From assembly GCA_049323455.1 (NCBI GenBank), contig JBMONF010000022.1:1-64000 (forward strand): DNA of 64,000 bases. The letters are read 5' to 3'. Positions 32,727-42,977 of the stretch are shown here, piece by piece (positions within the stretch are counted from its first letter, which is position 1; every line of letters starts with the position of its first letter). A program made the translations under genes and the position numbers. The notes under the pieces are model-generated. The model was not told the origin of the DNA and did no database searches. It saw nothing but the letters and a program-made list of their open reading frames with translations. This DNA comes from Hypericibacter sp049323455. GTDB lineage: Bacteria; Pseudomonadota; Alphaproteobacteria; Dongiales; Dongiaceae.

Positions 32727-33536
32727 ATGGTGGGCCAGCGGAAGATCGACAGCCTGCTCGTTTACGGCGCCATTTATCTCGTCTTCATCTACGCGCCCGT
32801 CCTGCTGGTGGTGCTGTTCTCCTTCAACGACGGGCTCTATGTCGCCTTCCCGTTGAAGGGGTTCACGATCAAGTGGTACGAGGAGATGGTCGCCAATACC
32901 GGCCTCACCAAGGCGTTGATGACCAGTCTCAAGATCGCGACGCTGGTGTCGATCGTGAGCACCATCTTCGGCGTGCTCGCGGCCAAGGCGGTGACGCGCT
33001 ACTACCTGCCGGGACGGGCGCCGATCACCTTCACGATCATGCTGCCGCTGGTGATCCCCACCATCATCTTCGCGATCGCGCTGCTCACGATCCTGACCAA
33101 GATCCTGGGCGAACAGCCCTCGACCTGGAGTGTGATCGCCGGCCACATTCTGCTCTGCGTGCCATTCTCCATGGCGGTGATGATCTCGCGGCTGCAGGGC
33201 TTCGACAAAAATCTGGAGGAAGCTTCGCTCGATCTCGGCGAGAACGGCTGGCAGACCTTCTGGCGCGTCACCTTTCCGCTGGCCATGCCGGGCATCGTCG
33301 CGAGCTTTCTGCTCTGCTTCACGACTTCCTTCGACGAATACCTTCTGGCGGCATTCCTGTCCGGCAACGACACGACGCTGCCGGTTTATATCTTCAGCCA
33401 GCTGCGCTTCCCCGCCAAGCTGCCGGGCACGCTGGCACTCGGCAGCTGCATTCTCGTCATCTCTTTCGTGATCGTCACCTTCGCGGAGTGGCTGAGGCGC
33501 CGCGGCGTCAACCCCGATCAGGGCATGGGAATCTAA
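32727..33536 (+). CDS. Polyamine-type ABC transporter permease (PotC-like)
   Basis: A 269-residue permease with the EAA loop EASLDLGENGWQTFWRVTFPLAMPGI and an N-terminal helix IYAPVLLVVLFSFN as in PotC. The start at 32727 has GAGAAGGGC upstream. It pairs with the PotB-like permease to form the membrane channel. The ATPase gene follows with a gap of 14 bases, so the operon is continuous. Confidence 0.92.
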   Translation: MVGQRKIDSLLVYGAIYLVFIYAPVLLVVLFSFNDGLYVAFPLKGFTIKWYEEMVANTGLTKALMTSLKIATLVSIVSTIFGVLAAKAVTRYYLPGRAPITFTIMLPLVIPTIIFAIALLTILTKILGEQPSTWSVIAGHILLCVPFSMAVMISRLQGFDKNLEEASLDLGENGWQTFWRVTFPLAMPGIVASFLLCFTTSFDEYLLAAFLSGNDTTLPVYIFSQLRFPAKLPGTLALGSCILVISFVIVTFAEWLRRRGVNPDQGMGI

Positions 33537-33550
33537 CGGACACGGACATC

Positions 33551-34654
33551 ATGGCGGCAGACGATTCCTTCATTTCAATCCGGCGCGTTTCCAAGCATTT
33601 CGGCCTGGTCAAGGCGGTCGACGATATCTCTTTCGATATTCGCCGCGGCGAATTTTTCTCGCTCCTGGGCGCTTCGGGCTGTGGCAAGACCACCCTCTTG
33701 AGAATGCTCGCCGGTTTCGAGGTGCCCACCTCGGGCGAGTTCCTGATCGATGGCCAGCCCATGGCCGCGGTGCCGCCGCATCTGCGGCCCACCAACATGG
33801 TGTTCCAGAACTACGCCATCTTCCCGCACCTTAACGTGCACCAGAACATCGCCTACGGCCTGCGCAAGAAGAGCATGACCAAGGCCGAGATCGACCGCAC
33901 GGTCGAGGAGGCCCTGGCCATGATCAAGCTGCCGGGATACGGCAATCGGCGTGCCGATCAGCTCTCGGGCGGCCAGCGCCAGCGCATCGCACTGGCCCGG
34001 GCGCTCGTCTGCAAGCCCAAGGTGCTGTTGCTGGACGAGCCGCTGGGTGCCTTGGACAAGAAGCTGCGCGAGGAGATGCAGCTCGAGCTGCGCCAGCTCC
34101 AGCGCTCGGTCGGCATCACCTTCGTGTTCGTGACGCACGACCAGGAGGAGGCGCTGACCATGTCCGACCGCATCGCGGTCATGGCGCGCGGGAAGGTCCT
34201 CCAGATCGACAGTTCGGCGCGGCTCTACGAGCATCCGAACTGCCGCGAGGTAGCCGACTTCATCGGCACGATGAACTTCATCGATGGCGAGGTGTCGGGG
34301 CTCGAGGGCAGTTATGCGGTGATCGATGCAGGGCCCTTGGGTAAGCTCCGCGCGCCCAAGGAGAAGGACGGGCTGGCGCAGGCCGCCAGGGTCACGCTCG
34401 CCATCCGCCCCGAGAAGCTCAGGATCGACACGACGCGCCCCAACGGCTCGACCAATGCCATTCCCGGCCGGCTCAACGCGCAGGCCTATCTGGGCGACCG
34501 CAGCCACTTCTTCGTCGAGGTGCCGGGCTTGCAGAAGCGGATCGCCGTCGCGGCGCAGAACGCCCAGCGCGACACCGACAGCACCGACTGCGCCGGCCGC
34601 GAGGTGTGGATCAGCTGGCCCGTGGAATCGGGCGTGCTGCTGCCCGCCGACTGA
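33551..34654 (+). CDS. Polyamine-type ABC transporter ATPase (PotA-like)
   Basis: A 367-residue ATPase. The nucleotide-binding domain has Walker A GASGCGKTT, signature LSGGQRQRIALARAL and Walker B VLLLDEPLGALD. A C-terminal TOBE-type domain (about residues 280-367) is typical of PotA-like proteins and can sense substrate. It is the last transporter gene; arsC-like 34704 follows 49 bases later. Confidence 0.93.
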   Translation: MAADDSFISIRRVSKHFGLVKAVDDISFDIRRGEFFSLLGASGCGKTTLLRMLAGFEVPTSGEFLIDGQPMAAVPPHLRPTNMVFQNYAIFPHLNVHQNIAYGLRKKSMTKAEIDRTVEEALAMIKLPGYGNRRADQLSGGQRQRIALARALVCKPKVLLLDEPLGALDKKLREEMQLELRQLQRSVGITFVFVTHDQEEALTMSDRIAVMARGKVLQIDSSARLYEHPNCREVADFIGTMNFIDGEVSGLEGSYAVIDAGPLGKLRAPKEKDGLAQAARVTLAIRPEKLRIDTTRPNGSTNAIPGRLNAQAYLGDRSHFFVEVPGLQKRIAVAAQNAQRDTDSTDCAGREVWISWPVESGVLLPAD

Positions 34655-34703
34655 CCGGGAAGAGCGAGCCGGCCAATCGCGCCCTCGCTGACGGCAGGAC
34701 GAG

Positions 34704-35069
34704 ATGATCGTCACGATCTATCACAATCCGCGATGCAGCAAATCGCGCGCGACCCTTGGGCTCCTGCGCGAGCGGGGCATCGAGCCGACCGTGATCGAGT
34801 ATCTGGAAACGCCGCCCGATGCCAAGCGGCTGAAGCAACTCCTGAAGCTCTTGGGGCTGGCCCCGCGCGATCTGATGCGCAAAGGGGAAGCGGCCTACAA
34901 GGAGAACCGCCTCGCCGATCCCGAGCTCGACGACGCGGCGCTCGTCGCCGCCATGGTGGCGCACCCGATTCTGATCGAGCGGCCGATCGTCGTGATCAAG
35001 GACGCAAAGGGCGAGCGCGCCGCCCTCGGCCGCCCGCCGGAGAACGTGTTGGCGATCCTGTCGGTTTGA
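34704..35069 (+). CDS. arsC: ArsC-family (YfgD/Spx-like) reductase
   Basis: A 121-residue thioredoxin-fold protein of glutaredoxin-dependent arsenate reductase type: IYHNPRCSKSRATL carries the active cysteine (Cys11), and the conserved IERPIVVIKD and ALGRPPENVL blocks follow. No other ars genes are near, so it may be a general YfgD-like protein rather than an arsenic-resistance determinant. It sits after the ABC operon and is followed by palindromic repeats. Confidence 0.88.
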   Translation: MIVTIYHNPRCSKSRATLGLLRERGIEPTVIEYLETPPDAKRLKQLLKLLGLAPRDLMRKGEAAYKENRLADPELDDAALVAAMVAHPILIERPIVVIKDAKGERAALGRPPENVLAILSV

Positions 35070-35102
35070 TTTCGCTCGGGCGGAACCCTGCCCTATCTCG
35101 TC

Positions 35103-35158
35103 ACCCCCGGGCTTGACCCGGGGGTCCATCGATGGATTGCCGGGTCAAGCCCGGCAAT
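35103..35158. repeat. Two palindromic intergenic repeat units
   Basis: Two palindromes share an inner core in opposite orientation. The first (35103-35125) is an ACCCCCGGG arm pair around CTTGA. The second (35136-35158) has ATTGCCGGG and CCCGGCAAT arms around TCAAG. A spacing of 10 bases separates them. Elements of this kind, with a GGGTCAAGCCCGG core, are scattered through alphaproteobacterial genomes, often at the end of genes, and can act as transcript 3' structures. Confidence 0.7.
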
Positions 35159-35207
35159 GACGGACGAAGAGATGGTTCCACCTCTTCGAAAATCTCCGAA
35201 AAGAAAA

Positions 35208-35237
35208 CCCACCCTCCGCCTTGCGGAAGAGGGTGGG
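35208..35237 (-). terminator. Intrinsic terminator of the aminotransferase gene
   Basis: A perfect 9-base stem (CCCACCCTC with GAGGGTGGG) has an inner CGC-CTT-GCG hairpin. Read on the minus strand it is followed by TTTTCTTTTC, so it is a convincing terminator for the gene ending at 35275. Confidence 0.8.
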
Positions 35238-35274
35238 GCGTAGCACGCGAAACAGAGAGGATCGGGGCGCGGCC

Positions 35275-36672
35275 TCAGGCGGTGATGCCGGTCATGACCG
35301 GCGCGGCCTTGCTCTTGCGGGTCCGCGCCAGCTCCTCGATCGTGAGGTCGACGCAATATTCGAAGGTCGCCAGCGTCTCCTCGAGGCAGGCGCGGTCGTG
35401 CGCCGCCGAGACGAACCAGGGCTCGCGCGAATCCGGCTCGCACATCACGCCGCGCGGGATCAGATGGTGCGCCAGCGTGTCGTAGAAGGTGTAGTCGCTG
35501 GTCTTCCAGTCGCGGTAGTTGGCGGGCGGCGTCTCGCGGAAGAAGAGGCCGCTCATGCTCGGGTGGCCGGTGAAGCTGTGCGGGATGCCGCGGGCCGCCA
35601 GGATCTTGTGCATGCCCTGCTGCATCTCGAGGCCATAGGCCTCGATATCCTCGAGCGCGTCGCTGTCGCGCAGGATCGTCAGCGTCTTCTCCGCCGCCGC
35701 CAGCGACATGGCCTGGGCGGTGTAGGTGCCGCCATGGGCCACGCCGCGGCCATAATGGCGCATCAGGTCCTCGCGACCGCCGATGCAGGCGATCGGATAG
35801 CCATTCGCCACCGCCTTGGCCATGGTGCAGATATCGGCCTTCACGCCATAAAGCTCCTGGGCGCCGCCACGGCGCACGCGGAAGCCGGTCTTGACCTCGT
35901 CCACGATCATCAGCACGCCGTACTTGGTGCAAAGCTCGCGCACGGCGCGGATGAACTCGGGCTTGGAGGGAATGCCGCAGCAATTGCCGAGGATGGGCTC
36001 GATCAGCACGGCCGCGACCGTGTGGCCATGCTTTTTGAGCACGTCCTCGAGCCGGTTGGCATCGTTATAGGGCACCTGCCAGAAGAGCTGGCGAACGAGG
36101 CCGGGCACGCCCTTGCCGTAGGAGACGACCTCGGGCTCGCGGCCATCGGCGATGGTGGCCGTGTCGAGCGTCCACATGGTGGAGTCGAACAGCCCGTGAT
36201 AGGAGCCCTCGAAGGTGACGTAGTTGTCCTTGCCGGTGACGCCGCGGGCGAGGCGCAGGGCGGCCATCACGGCCTCGGTGCCGGAATTGGAGAAGCGCAC
36301 CAGCTCGGCCGCCGGCACCATCTGGCTGATGAGCTCGGCCACCGCCAGCTCCCGCTCGGTGCCGAGCGCGAACACCGTGCCGACCTCCTGGCCCTCGCGC
36401 GCCGCGGCATCGACCTCGGGGTGGCAATGGCCCAGAATGGCCGGCCCGTAGCCGAGGCGATAGTCGATATAGACGTTGTCGTCGAGGTCCCAGACCCGAG
36501 CGCCCCGACCATGCTTGACATAGACCGTGCTCTGATCGCCCCAGTAACGGAAGTTGGAGCTGACGCCCAAGGGCAGCTTCTTGACCGCCTTCCGGAAATG
36601 CGCGTTCGACTTGTCGAGGCGGTAGGGCTCGCGCTTGGCGCCGTTGGAGAGAGTGGGGGCGGCGATGGTCAT
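35275..36672 (-). CDS. Class III aminotransferase, glutamate-1-semialdehyde-aminomutase-like
   Basis: A 465-residue PLP enzyme. Landmarks are LGHCHPEV, FSNSGTEAVMAALRLAR, FEGSYHG, LIVDEV-type VLMIVDEVKTGFR, and the PLP lysine in CTMAKAVANGYPIACIGG. The start at 36672 has GGAG about 8 bases upstream. It resembles glutamate-1-semialdehyde 2,1-aminomutase, but this subgroup often works on other amino compounds, and its setting (amine importer, TetR regulator, acyl-CoA enzymes) makes heme synthesis unlikely. It is divergent from the TetR gene at 36863, which probably controls it. Confidence 0.88.
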   Translation of the reverse strand: MTIAAPTLSNGAKREPYRLDKSNAHFRKAVKKLPLGVSSNFRYWGDQSTVYVKHGRGARVWDLDDNVYIDYRLGYGPAILGHCHPEVDAAAREGQEVGTVFALGTERELAVAELISQMVPAAELVRFSNSGTEAVMAALRLARGVTGKDNYVTFEGSYHGLFDSTMWTLDTATIADGREPEVVSYGKGVPGLVRQLFWQVPYNDANRLEDVLKKHGHTVAAVLIEPILGNCCGIPSKPEFIRAVRELCTKYGVLMIVDEVKTGFRVRRGGAQELYGVKADICTMAKAVANGYPIACIGGREDLMRHYGRGVAHGGTYTAQAMSLAAAEKTLTILRDSDALEDIEAYGLEMQQGMHKILAARGIPHSFTGHPSMSGLFFRETPPANYRDWKTSDYTFYDTLAHHLIPRGVMCEPDSREPWFVSAAHDRACLEETLATFEYCVDLTIEELARTRKSKAAPVMTGITA

Positions 36673-36862
36673 GATGATCTCCGATCCGATCTTTCTCGCA
36701 GTGTCCATTAAATGTGTATATAATAAATATAGCCTGAAGCGCGGCAATCTGTCCAGAGAGCTGAATGACCATATAATTGCTGAATTTGAAAACACTATTA
36801 ATTTCAATGTATTAATATGATTATCTAAACCTTAAACGCTGCGGCGAAGGCTAAGAGGGATA
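36673..36862. promoter_or_regulatory. AT-rich divergent promoter/operator region
   Basis: The 190-base spacer between the aminotransferase and the TetR gene is strongly AT-rich. It contains TTGAAA-N10-TTTCAA (36786-36807), a perfect 6-base inverted repeat that could be the operator, plus TATA-like elements at about 36715-36730 and 36805-36830. The regulator next to it should repress both directions. Confidence 0.5.
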
Positions 36863-37984
36863 ATGGCTCGGCTGAATCCGGTAAAAGAAGCGCGGCAGGT
36901 CCAGCTGATCGAGGCCACGATCGCGACCATCGGCCGGCGCGGCTATGCGGCCACGACCTTGAGCCTCGTTGCCAGCGCCGCCGGCATGTCGCCCGGCATC
37001 GTCAATTTCTACTTCAAGAGCAAAGAGCAGCTGCTGGTCGCAACGCTGGAACACATCGCCGGCGAATATGAGACCTTCTGGCGGGCCCAGCTCGGCGCAG
37101 CCGGCGATTCGCCGGCCGCCCAACTCGACGCCATGATCGAGGCCGATTTCCACGAGGGCATCTTCACCCGCGAGAAGATAGCGGTGTGGTCGGCCTTCTG
37201 GGCCGAGGCGCCGAGCCAGCCCGCCTATCAGACGCTGGTCTCGGAGCTCGAGCAGCGCTATTGGACCGAGACGCGCGGCATTGTCGCCCGCCTGATCGCC
37301 GAGGGCGGCTATAAGGGGCTCGACCCCGACGCCGTCGCGCACGGGCTCAACGCCATGATCGACGGCCTCTGGTTCGATCTGCTGATCGACCCCGGCTCGA
37401 TCTCGGCCGAGCAGGGCAAGCGCATCTGCCGGCTCTACCTCGCCGGCATCTTTCCGAAGCATTTCGGACACCACATCACCGGCGGCGCGCCGCCGGGCCA
37501 GCCGCTGATCGAGGCCATGCCGCCGGCGCCGGAGCGGCCAGCGGAAGAAGCGGCCGGAGAGGGAGCCGATCCTTCGGGCCGCGCTGCCCATCGCAAGCGT
37601 CTGGCCGCAGCACTGCGCCGGCGCCTGCAGCCTCAGGGCCCGCTTGCGATCAAGGAGCTGGCGCAGGCCATCGGCGTCACGCCCGACACGGTGCAGAACT
37701 GGCTCAACGAGAGCACCGAGCCCTCGTCCTGGCTCCTGGGCCGGATGATGGCAATGCTGGATCCGAGCTTCTTCGTCGAGGTCTACGGGCCGACCGTGGA
37801 TGCGATGCGCCGGCGTTTCGAGGCGCGGCTTGCCGCCGAGCGCGAGGCGGGCGAGCGCGATCGCGCGGCCCTGGCGGCGCTCGATCCCAACCCGAAGGCT
37901 GTCGCCGAAGCGCCGCAGAGCGCTACTGCTCCCTCACCGGAAAGAGCCCCGAACGATCCCAGCGGCGGCCAACGCAGCGCTTGA
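36863..37984 (+). CDS. TetR-family regulator with a second C-terminal helix-turn-helix
   Basis: A 373-residue protein, much longer than the usual 190-220. Residues about 10-60 are a TetR helix-turn-helix with LSLVASAAGMSPGIVNFYF; about 80-200 are a BetI-like ligand domain with WSAFWAEA and GLNAMIDGLWFDLL. After a proline/glutamate-rich linker (208-240), residues about 260-285 (KELAQAIGVTPDTVQNWLNE) have the look of a second helix-turn-helix, followed by a charged helical tail and a disordered end. It resembles the regulator at 2868-3518 in its TetR part. It probably controls the divergent aminotransferase and the downstream CoA-ligase and dehydrogenase genes. Confidence 0.85.
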   Translation: MARLNPVKEARQVQLIEATIATIGRRGYAATTLSLVASAAGMSPGIVNFYFKSKEQLLVATLEHIAGEYETFWRAQLGAAGDSPAAQLDAMIEADFHEGIFTREKIAVWSAFWAEAPSQPAYQTLVSELEQRYWTETRGIVARLIAEGGYKGLDPDAVAHGLNAMIDGLWFDLLIDPGSISAEQGKRICRLYLAGIFPKHFGHHITGGAPPGQPLIEAMPPAPERPAEEAAGEGADPSGRAAHRKRLAAALRRRLQPQGPLAIKELAQAIGVTPDTVQNWLNESTEPSSWLLGRMMAMLDPSFFVEVYGPTVDAMRRRFEARLAAEREAGERDRAALAALDPNPKAVAEAPQSATAPSPERAPNDPSGGQRSA

Positions 37985-38034
37985 CGATCGACTCCATCCA
38001 TTCGCTACGCCCTCCCGTTCCCGACTGTTGCACC

Positions 38035-40128
38035 ATGGACATTGAAACCCGCACCCACCGCCTGGCGCCGCTACTCGAGCCGGCTTCGATCGCCCTCGTC
38101 GGCGCCTCGCCCAAGGAGGGAAGCGTCGGGCAGGGCATGATCCGGACCCTCAAGGGCGGCGGCTTCCCGGGTCGGGTCTATCTCGTCAATCCCGGCTACA
38201 AGGAGATCGAAGGCGAGCCATGCTATCCGTCGGTGGCCGATTTGCCCGAGCCGATCGATCATGTCGTGCTCGGCGTGGCCAACGCCCGCCTCGAGCAGAG
38301 CCTCACCCAAGCCATTGCGGCAGGCGCCAAGGCGGCCACCATCTTCGCGAGCTGCTATCTCGAGCAAGACCGCGATCCACCGCTCGTTCGGCGCGTCGCG
38401 GCGATGGCGCGCGAGGCCGGCATGCCGATCTGCGGCGGCAACGGCATGGGCTTCTACAATTTCGACCGTAAGCTTCGCGTCTGCGGGTTTCCGCCGCCGG
38501 ACTGGGTCGCAGGCGGCGGCAACAAGAGCTTCATCACTCATTCGGGGTCGGCCTTCAGCGCGATGGTCCATCACGACCGCCGCTTCGCCTACAACCTGGC
38601 GGTCTCACCGGGGCAGGAGCTGGGCGCCACGGCCGACGAGTATCTCGATTTCGCCCTGGACCAGCCGACCACGCGCGTGGTCGGGCTCTTCCTGGAGACC
38701 GTGCGCAACCCGGAAGGCTTCGTCGCCGCGCTGGAGAAGGCGCGGGCGCGCCGCATTCCCGTGGTGGTGCTCAAGGTCGGGCGCTCGGCCGAGAGCGCCA
38801 AGCTTGCGGTCAGTCATTCGGGCGCCGTCGCCGGCGACGACGCGGCCTACGAGGCCCTGTTCGATCGCTACGGCGTCGCCGTCGTCGACACGCTGACCGA
38901 ACTCGCCAACGCGTTGCTGCTCTTGGGCCACGACAAGCCGATCGCGGCCGGCGGGCTTGCCTCGATCCACGATTCCGGCGGGTTGCGCGAGCTGACGGTG
39001 GACCGGGCCGTCGCGCGCGGCGTGCCCTTCGCCCGCATCGATGCCAAGACGAGGAAGAAGCTCGCCGAGCGCCTCGATTACGGCCTCGAGCCGATCAACC
39101 CGCTCGATGCCTGGGGCACCGGCCACGACTACGAGACGATCTTCGAGGAGTGCATGGTGGCGCTCTGCGAGGATCCCGACACGGCCGTGGGCGCGCTTTT
39201 CGCCGAGACGCGCGACGCCTATTCGCTGCACGAAGGCTATGGCCGCGTGCTGGCGCGCGCGGCCAAGCGCACGGCCAAGCCGATCGTGCTGGTCAACAAC
39301 ATGGCGGCCGTCGGTGACAGCCAGCTTGCGGTCGAGCTCACGCGCGCCGGACTGCCGGTGCTGGTGGATATCGACGCGGGCCTGGCCGCGTTTCGCGCCG
39401 CCTTCGCCTGGCGCGACGCCGCCGACCGGCCGGCACCGACGCCCGAGCCGGCGCCTCCGGGCTTGCGCGCGAAATGGGCGCTGCGCTTGCAGAAGGGCGG
39501 CGCGCTCGACGAGGCCGAGAGCCTCGCCTTGATGGCCGACTACGGCGTCGGCATTCTCGCACACTGGATCGTCGAGAGCGAAGCGGCCGCGCTCGAGGCC
39601 GCGCGGGCCATCGGCTTTCCCGTGGCCCTCAAGACCGCAGCGCCCGGCATTCTGCACAAATCCGACGTCGGCGGGGTCAAGCTGGCCTTGGCCGACGAGG
39701 CGGCCGTCGCCGCCGCCTATCGGGATCTCGCCGCGCGACTGGGCTCTCGCGTCCTCGTCGCGGCCATGGCAGGAAAAGGTGTGGAATTGTCGTTCGGCGC
39801 CGTGATCGATGCGCAGTTCGGGCCGCTCGTCATGGTCGGCGCCGGCGGCGTGCTGATCGAGATGATGAAGGACCGCTGTTTCGCTCTGCCGCCCTTCGAC
39901 GAGGCCTGGGCGCGCCGCTTGATCGACGGGCTCGCGCTGCGCCCGCTGCTCGACGGCAAGCGCGGGCAGAAGCCGGCCGACCTGGCAGCACTGGCGAAGA
40001 GCCTCGCCGCCTTCTCCGTCATGGTGGCCGACCTCAAAGGCCTGATCGCGGAGATCGACATCAACCCGGTTCTGGCCGGCCCGACGGGCGCGGTCGCGCT
40101 CGACGCCCTGGTGGTTCCGGCCCCCTAA
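38035..40128 (+). CDS. ADP-forming acyl-CoA synthetase (acetate-CoA ligase family)
   Basis: About 697 residues from ATG 38035; a TTG at 37981, overlapping the tetR stop, is possible. The order is a CoA-binding Rossmann domain (PASIALVGASPKEGSVG), a succinyl-CoA-ligase-like domain with AVSHSGAVAGDD (the phospho-histidine segment), and a C-terminal ATP-grasp domain (LPVALKTAAPGILHKSDVGGV). The enzyme makes acyl-CoA from acid, CoA and ATP, giving ADP and phosphate. It follows the TetR gene closely and precedes the acyl-CoA dehydrogenase by 33 bases, so it supplies the dehydrogenase with its substrate. The acid is not known. Confidence 0.9.
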   Translation: MDIETRTHRLAPLLEPASIALVGASPKEGSVGQGMIRTLKGGGFPGRVYLVNPGYKEIEGEPCYPSVADLPEPIDHVVLGVANARLEQSLTQAIAAGAKAATIFASCYLEQDRDPPLVRRVAAMAREAGMPICGGNGMGFYNFDRKLRVCGFPPPDWVAGGGNKSFITHSGSAFSAMVHHDRRFAYNLAVSPGQELGATADEYLDFALDQPTTRVVGLFLETVRNPEGFVAALEKARARRIPVVVLKVGRSAESAKLAVSHSGAVAGDDAAYEALFDRYGVAVVDTLTELANALLLLGHDKPIAAGGLASIHDSGGLRELTVDRAVARGVPFARIDAKTRKKLAERLDYGLEPINPLDAWGTGHDYETIFEECMVALCEDPDTAVGALFAETRDAYSLHEGYGRVLARAAKRTAKPIVLVNNMAAVGDSQLAVELTRAGLPVLVDIDAGLAAFRAAFAWRDAADRPAPTPEPAPPGLRAKWALRLQKGGALDEAESLALMADYGVGILAHWIVESEAAALEAARAIGFPVALKTAAPGILHKSDVGGVKLALADEAAVAAAYRDLAARLGSRVLVAAMAGKGVELSFGAVIDAQFGPLVMVGAGGVLIEMMKDRCFALPPFDEAWARRLIDGLALRPLLDGKRGQKPADLAALAKSLAAFSVMVADLKGLIAEIDINPVLAGPTGAVALDALVVPAP

Positions 40129-40161
40129 CCGAAAGAACGAAAGAACAAGAGAGAGAGCTTC

Positions 40162-41331
40162 ATGGACCTGACCTTGACGACGGCCGAGCGGGATCTCCAG
40201 GCGCGCGCCCGCGAGTTCACCGAGAAATATCTCTTCCCGTACGAGCTCGAATGCGAGGAGAACGGCACGCTCTCGGCCGAAAGCATCGCCAGGGTCAAGC
40301 AGGGCGTGCTCGATTATCGCTTCAACGGCTGGAACCATACCAAGGAGGACGGCGGCCAGGGCTTCACCCAGCTCGAGAAGCTGCTGCTGCACGAGGAGCT
40401 GGGCAAGGCCACCAACGTGCTCTGGACGCTGGTGTGGGGCGCGGCTTTGCCGCTGCGCCACGGCACCGCCGAGCAGCGCCGCGAGTATCTCTTCCCCTGC
40501 AACGCCGGAAAGCGGCGCGCCTGCTATGCCATCACCGAACCCGACGCCGGCTCGGACGCGCGCATGGTCAAAACCAACGCCGTCCTCGAGGGCAACAAGT
40601 ACGTCCTCAATGGCGAGAAGTGGTTCGTCACCTCGGCCGATGCCGCGGACATCATCCTGGTCCATGCGGTCGTCGACGGGGACCCGGACAAGCCGACGCT
40701 CTTCATCGTCGAGAAGAACCAGCCGGGTGTCGTCGTGCAGCGCGCGCCCAAGTTCATGCACAGCTATATCTACGAGCACTACGAGATGCGGTTCGAGAAG
40801 GTCGAGCTCGCGCCGTCGCGCATCCTGGGCGAGGTGGGGCAGGGGCTCGATCTGACCAAGGACTGGTTCGTCGACACCCGGCTCGAGATCGGCGCCCATT
40901 GTGTGGGCGCCGCCATCCGCGCGGCCGAGATCGCCAACGACTATGCCGCCGGACGCATCCAGTTCGGCAAGCCGATCCGCGATTTCCAGGCGATCGAGTT
41001 CATGCTGGCCGACATGGCGGTGGAGATCATGGCGACCAAGTCGATGCTCTACCGCATCGGCGCCGAGGTCGACCGCGGACTCGACCGCAAGCTGATCCAC
41101 GCGCGCGCTAGCGCCATCAAGCTTTACGCCTCCGAGATGGCGGGCCGCGTCGTCGACAAGGCGCTGCAGATCCTGGGCGGGCGCGGCTATATGCGCGAGA
41201 ACCCGGTCGAGCGGCTCTACCGGGACATCCGCGTCGACCGGATCTGGGAAGGCACCTCCGAGATCCAGCGCGTGGTGATCGCGGGCCAGATCAAGAAGCG
41301 CGGGCTCGACACCTATACCGGGTGGCTCTGA
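40162..41331 (+). CDS. Acyl-CoA dehydrogenase
   Basis: A 389-residue acyl-CoA dehydrogenase. Landmarks are ACYAITEPDAGSDARM, WFVTSADAADIILVHAVV, IQFGKPIRDFQAIEFMLADM, ILGGRGYMRENP and IWEGTSEIQR. It is the last gene of the operon that begins with the TetR-fusion regulator. It resembles the dehydrogenase at 349-1524. With the preceding ADP-forming ligase it would dehydrogenate the acyl-CoA product; no hydratase follows here, so a later step may be supplied by the operon at 3.7 kb. Confidence 0.92.
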   Translation: MDLTLTTAERDLQARAREFTEKYLFPYELECEENGTLSAESIARVKQGVLDYRFNGWNHTKEDGGQGFTQLEKLLLHEELGKATNVLWTLVWGAALPLRHGTAEQRREYLFPCNAGKRRACYAITEPDAGSDARMVKTNAVLEGNKYVLNGEKWFVTSADAADIILVHAVVDGDPDKPTLFIVEKNQPGVVVQRAPKFMHSYIYEHYEMRFEKVELAPSRILGEVGQGLDLTKDWFVDTRLEIGAHCVGAAIRAAEIANDYAAGRIQFGKPIRDFQAIEFMLADMAVEIMATKSMLYRIGAEVDRGLDRKLIHARASAIKLYASEMAGRVVDKALQILGGRGYMRENPVERLYRDIRVDRIWEGTSEIQRVVIAGQIKKRGLDTYTGWL

Positions 41332-41363
41332 AGCAGATATCGCGCAGTCGCGTGCGCCAAGAA

Positions 41364-41398
41364 AAAGCCTCGCCCCGGGCGATCCAGGGCGAGGCTTT
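41364..41398 (-). terminator. Terminator between dehydrogenase and rhlE
   Basis: A perfect 12-base stem, AAAGCCTCGCCC with GGGCGAGGCTTT, encloses an 11-base loop. Read on the minus strand it ends in a TTTTTC tract, so it terminates rhlE. On the plus strand it may also end the dehydrogenase operon. Confidence 0.82.
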
Positions 41399-41426
41399 GA
41401 TCGTCAATCGGCTCGATGGCAACGCG

Positions 41427-42977
<1,551 letters not shown>

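Noticed and set aside
34704..35069. Arsenic resistance operon
   Set aside because: Only the ArsC-like gene is present; no arsB, arsR of the resistance type or acr3 follows.
35275..36672. Glutamate-1-semialdehyde aminomutase for heme synthesis
   Set aside because: The protein is longer than HemL, sits with amine transport and acyl-CoA genes, and is divergent from a TetR regulator.
38605..41100. An 831-codon minus-strand frame opposite the CoA ligase and dehydrogenase
   Set aside because: It spans two good plus-strand genes and shows low-complexity His/Asp/Gly-rich sequence, the typical shadow pattern.
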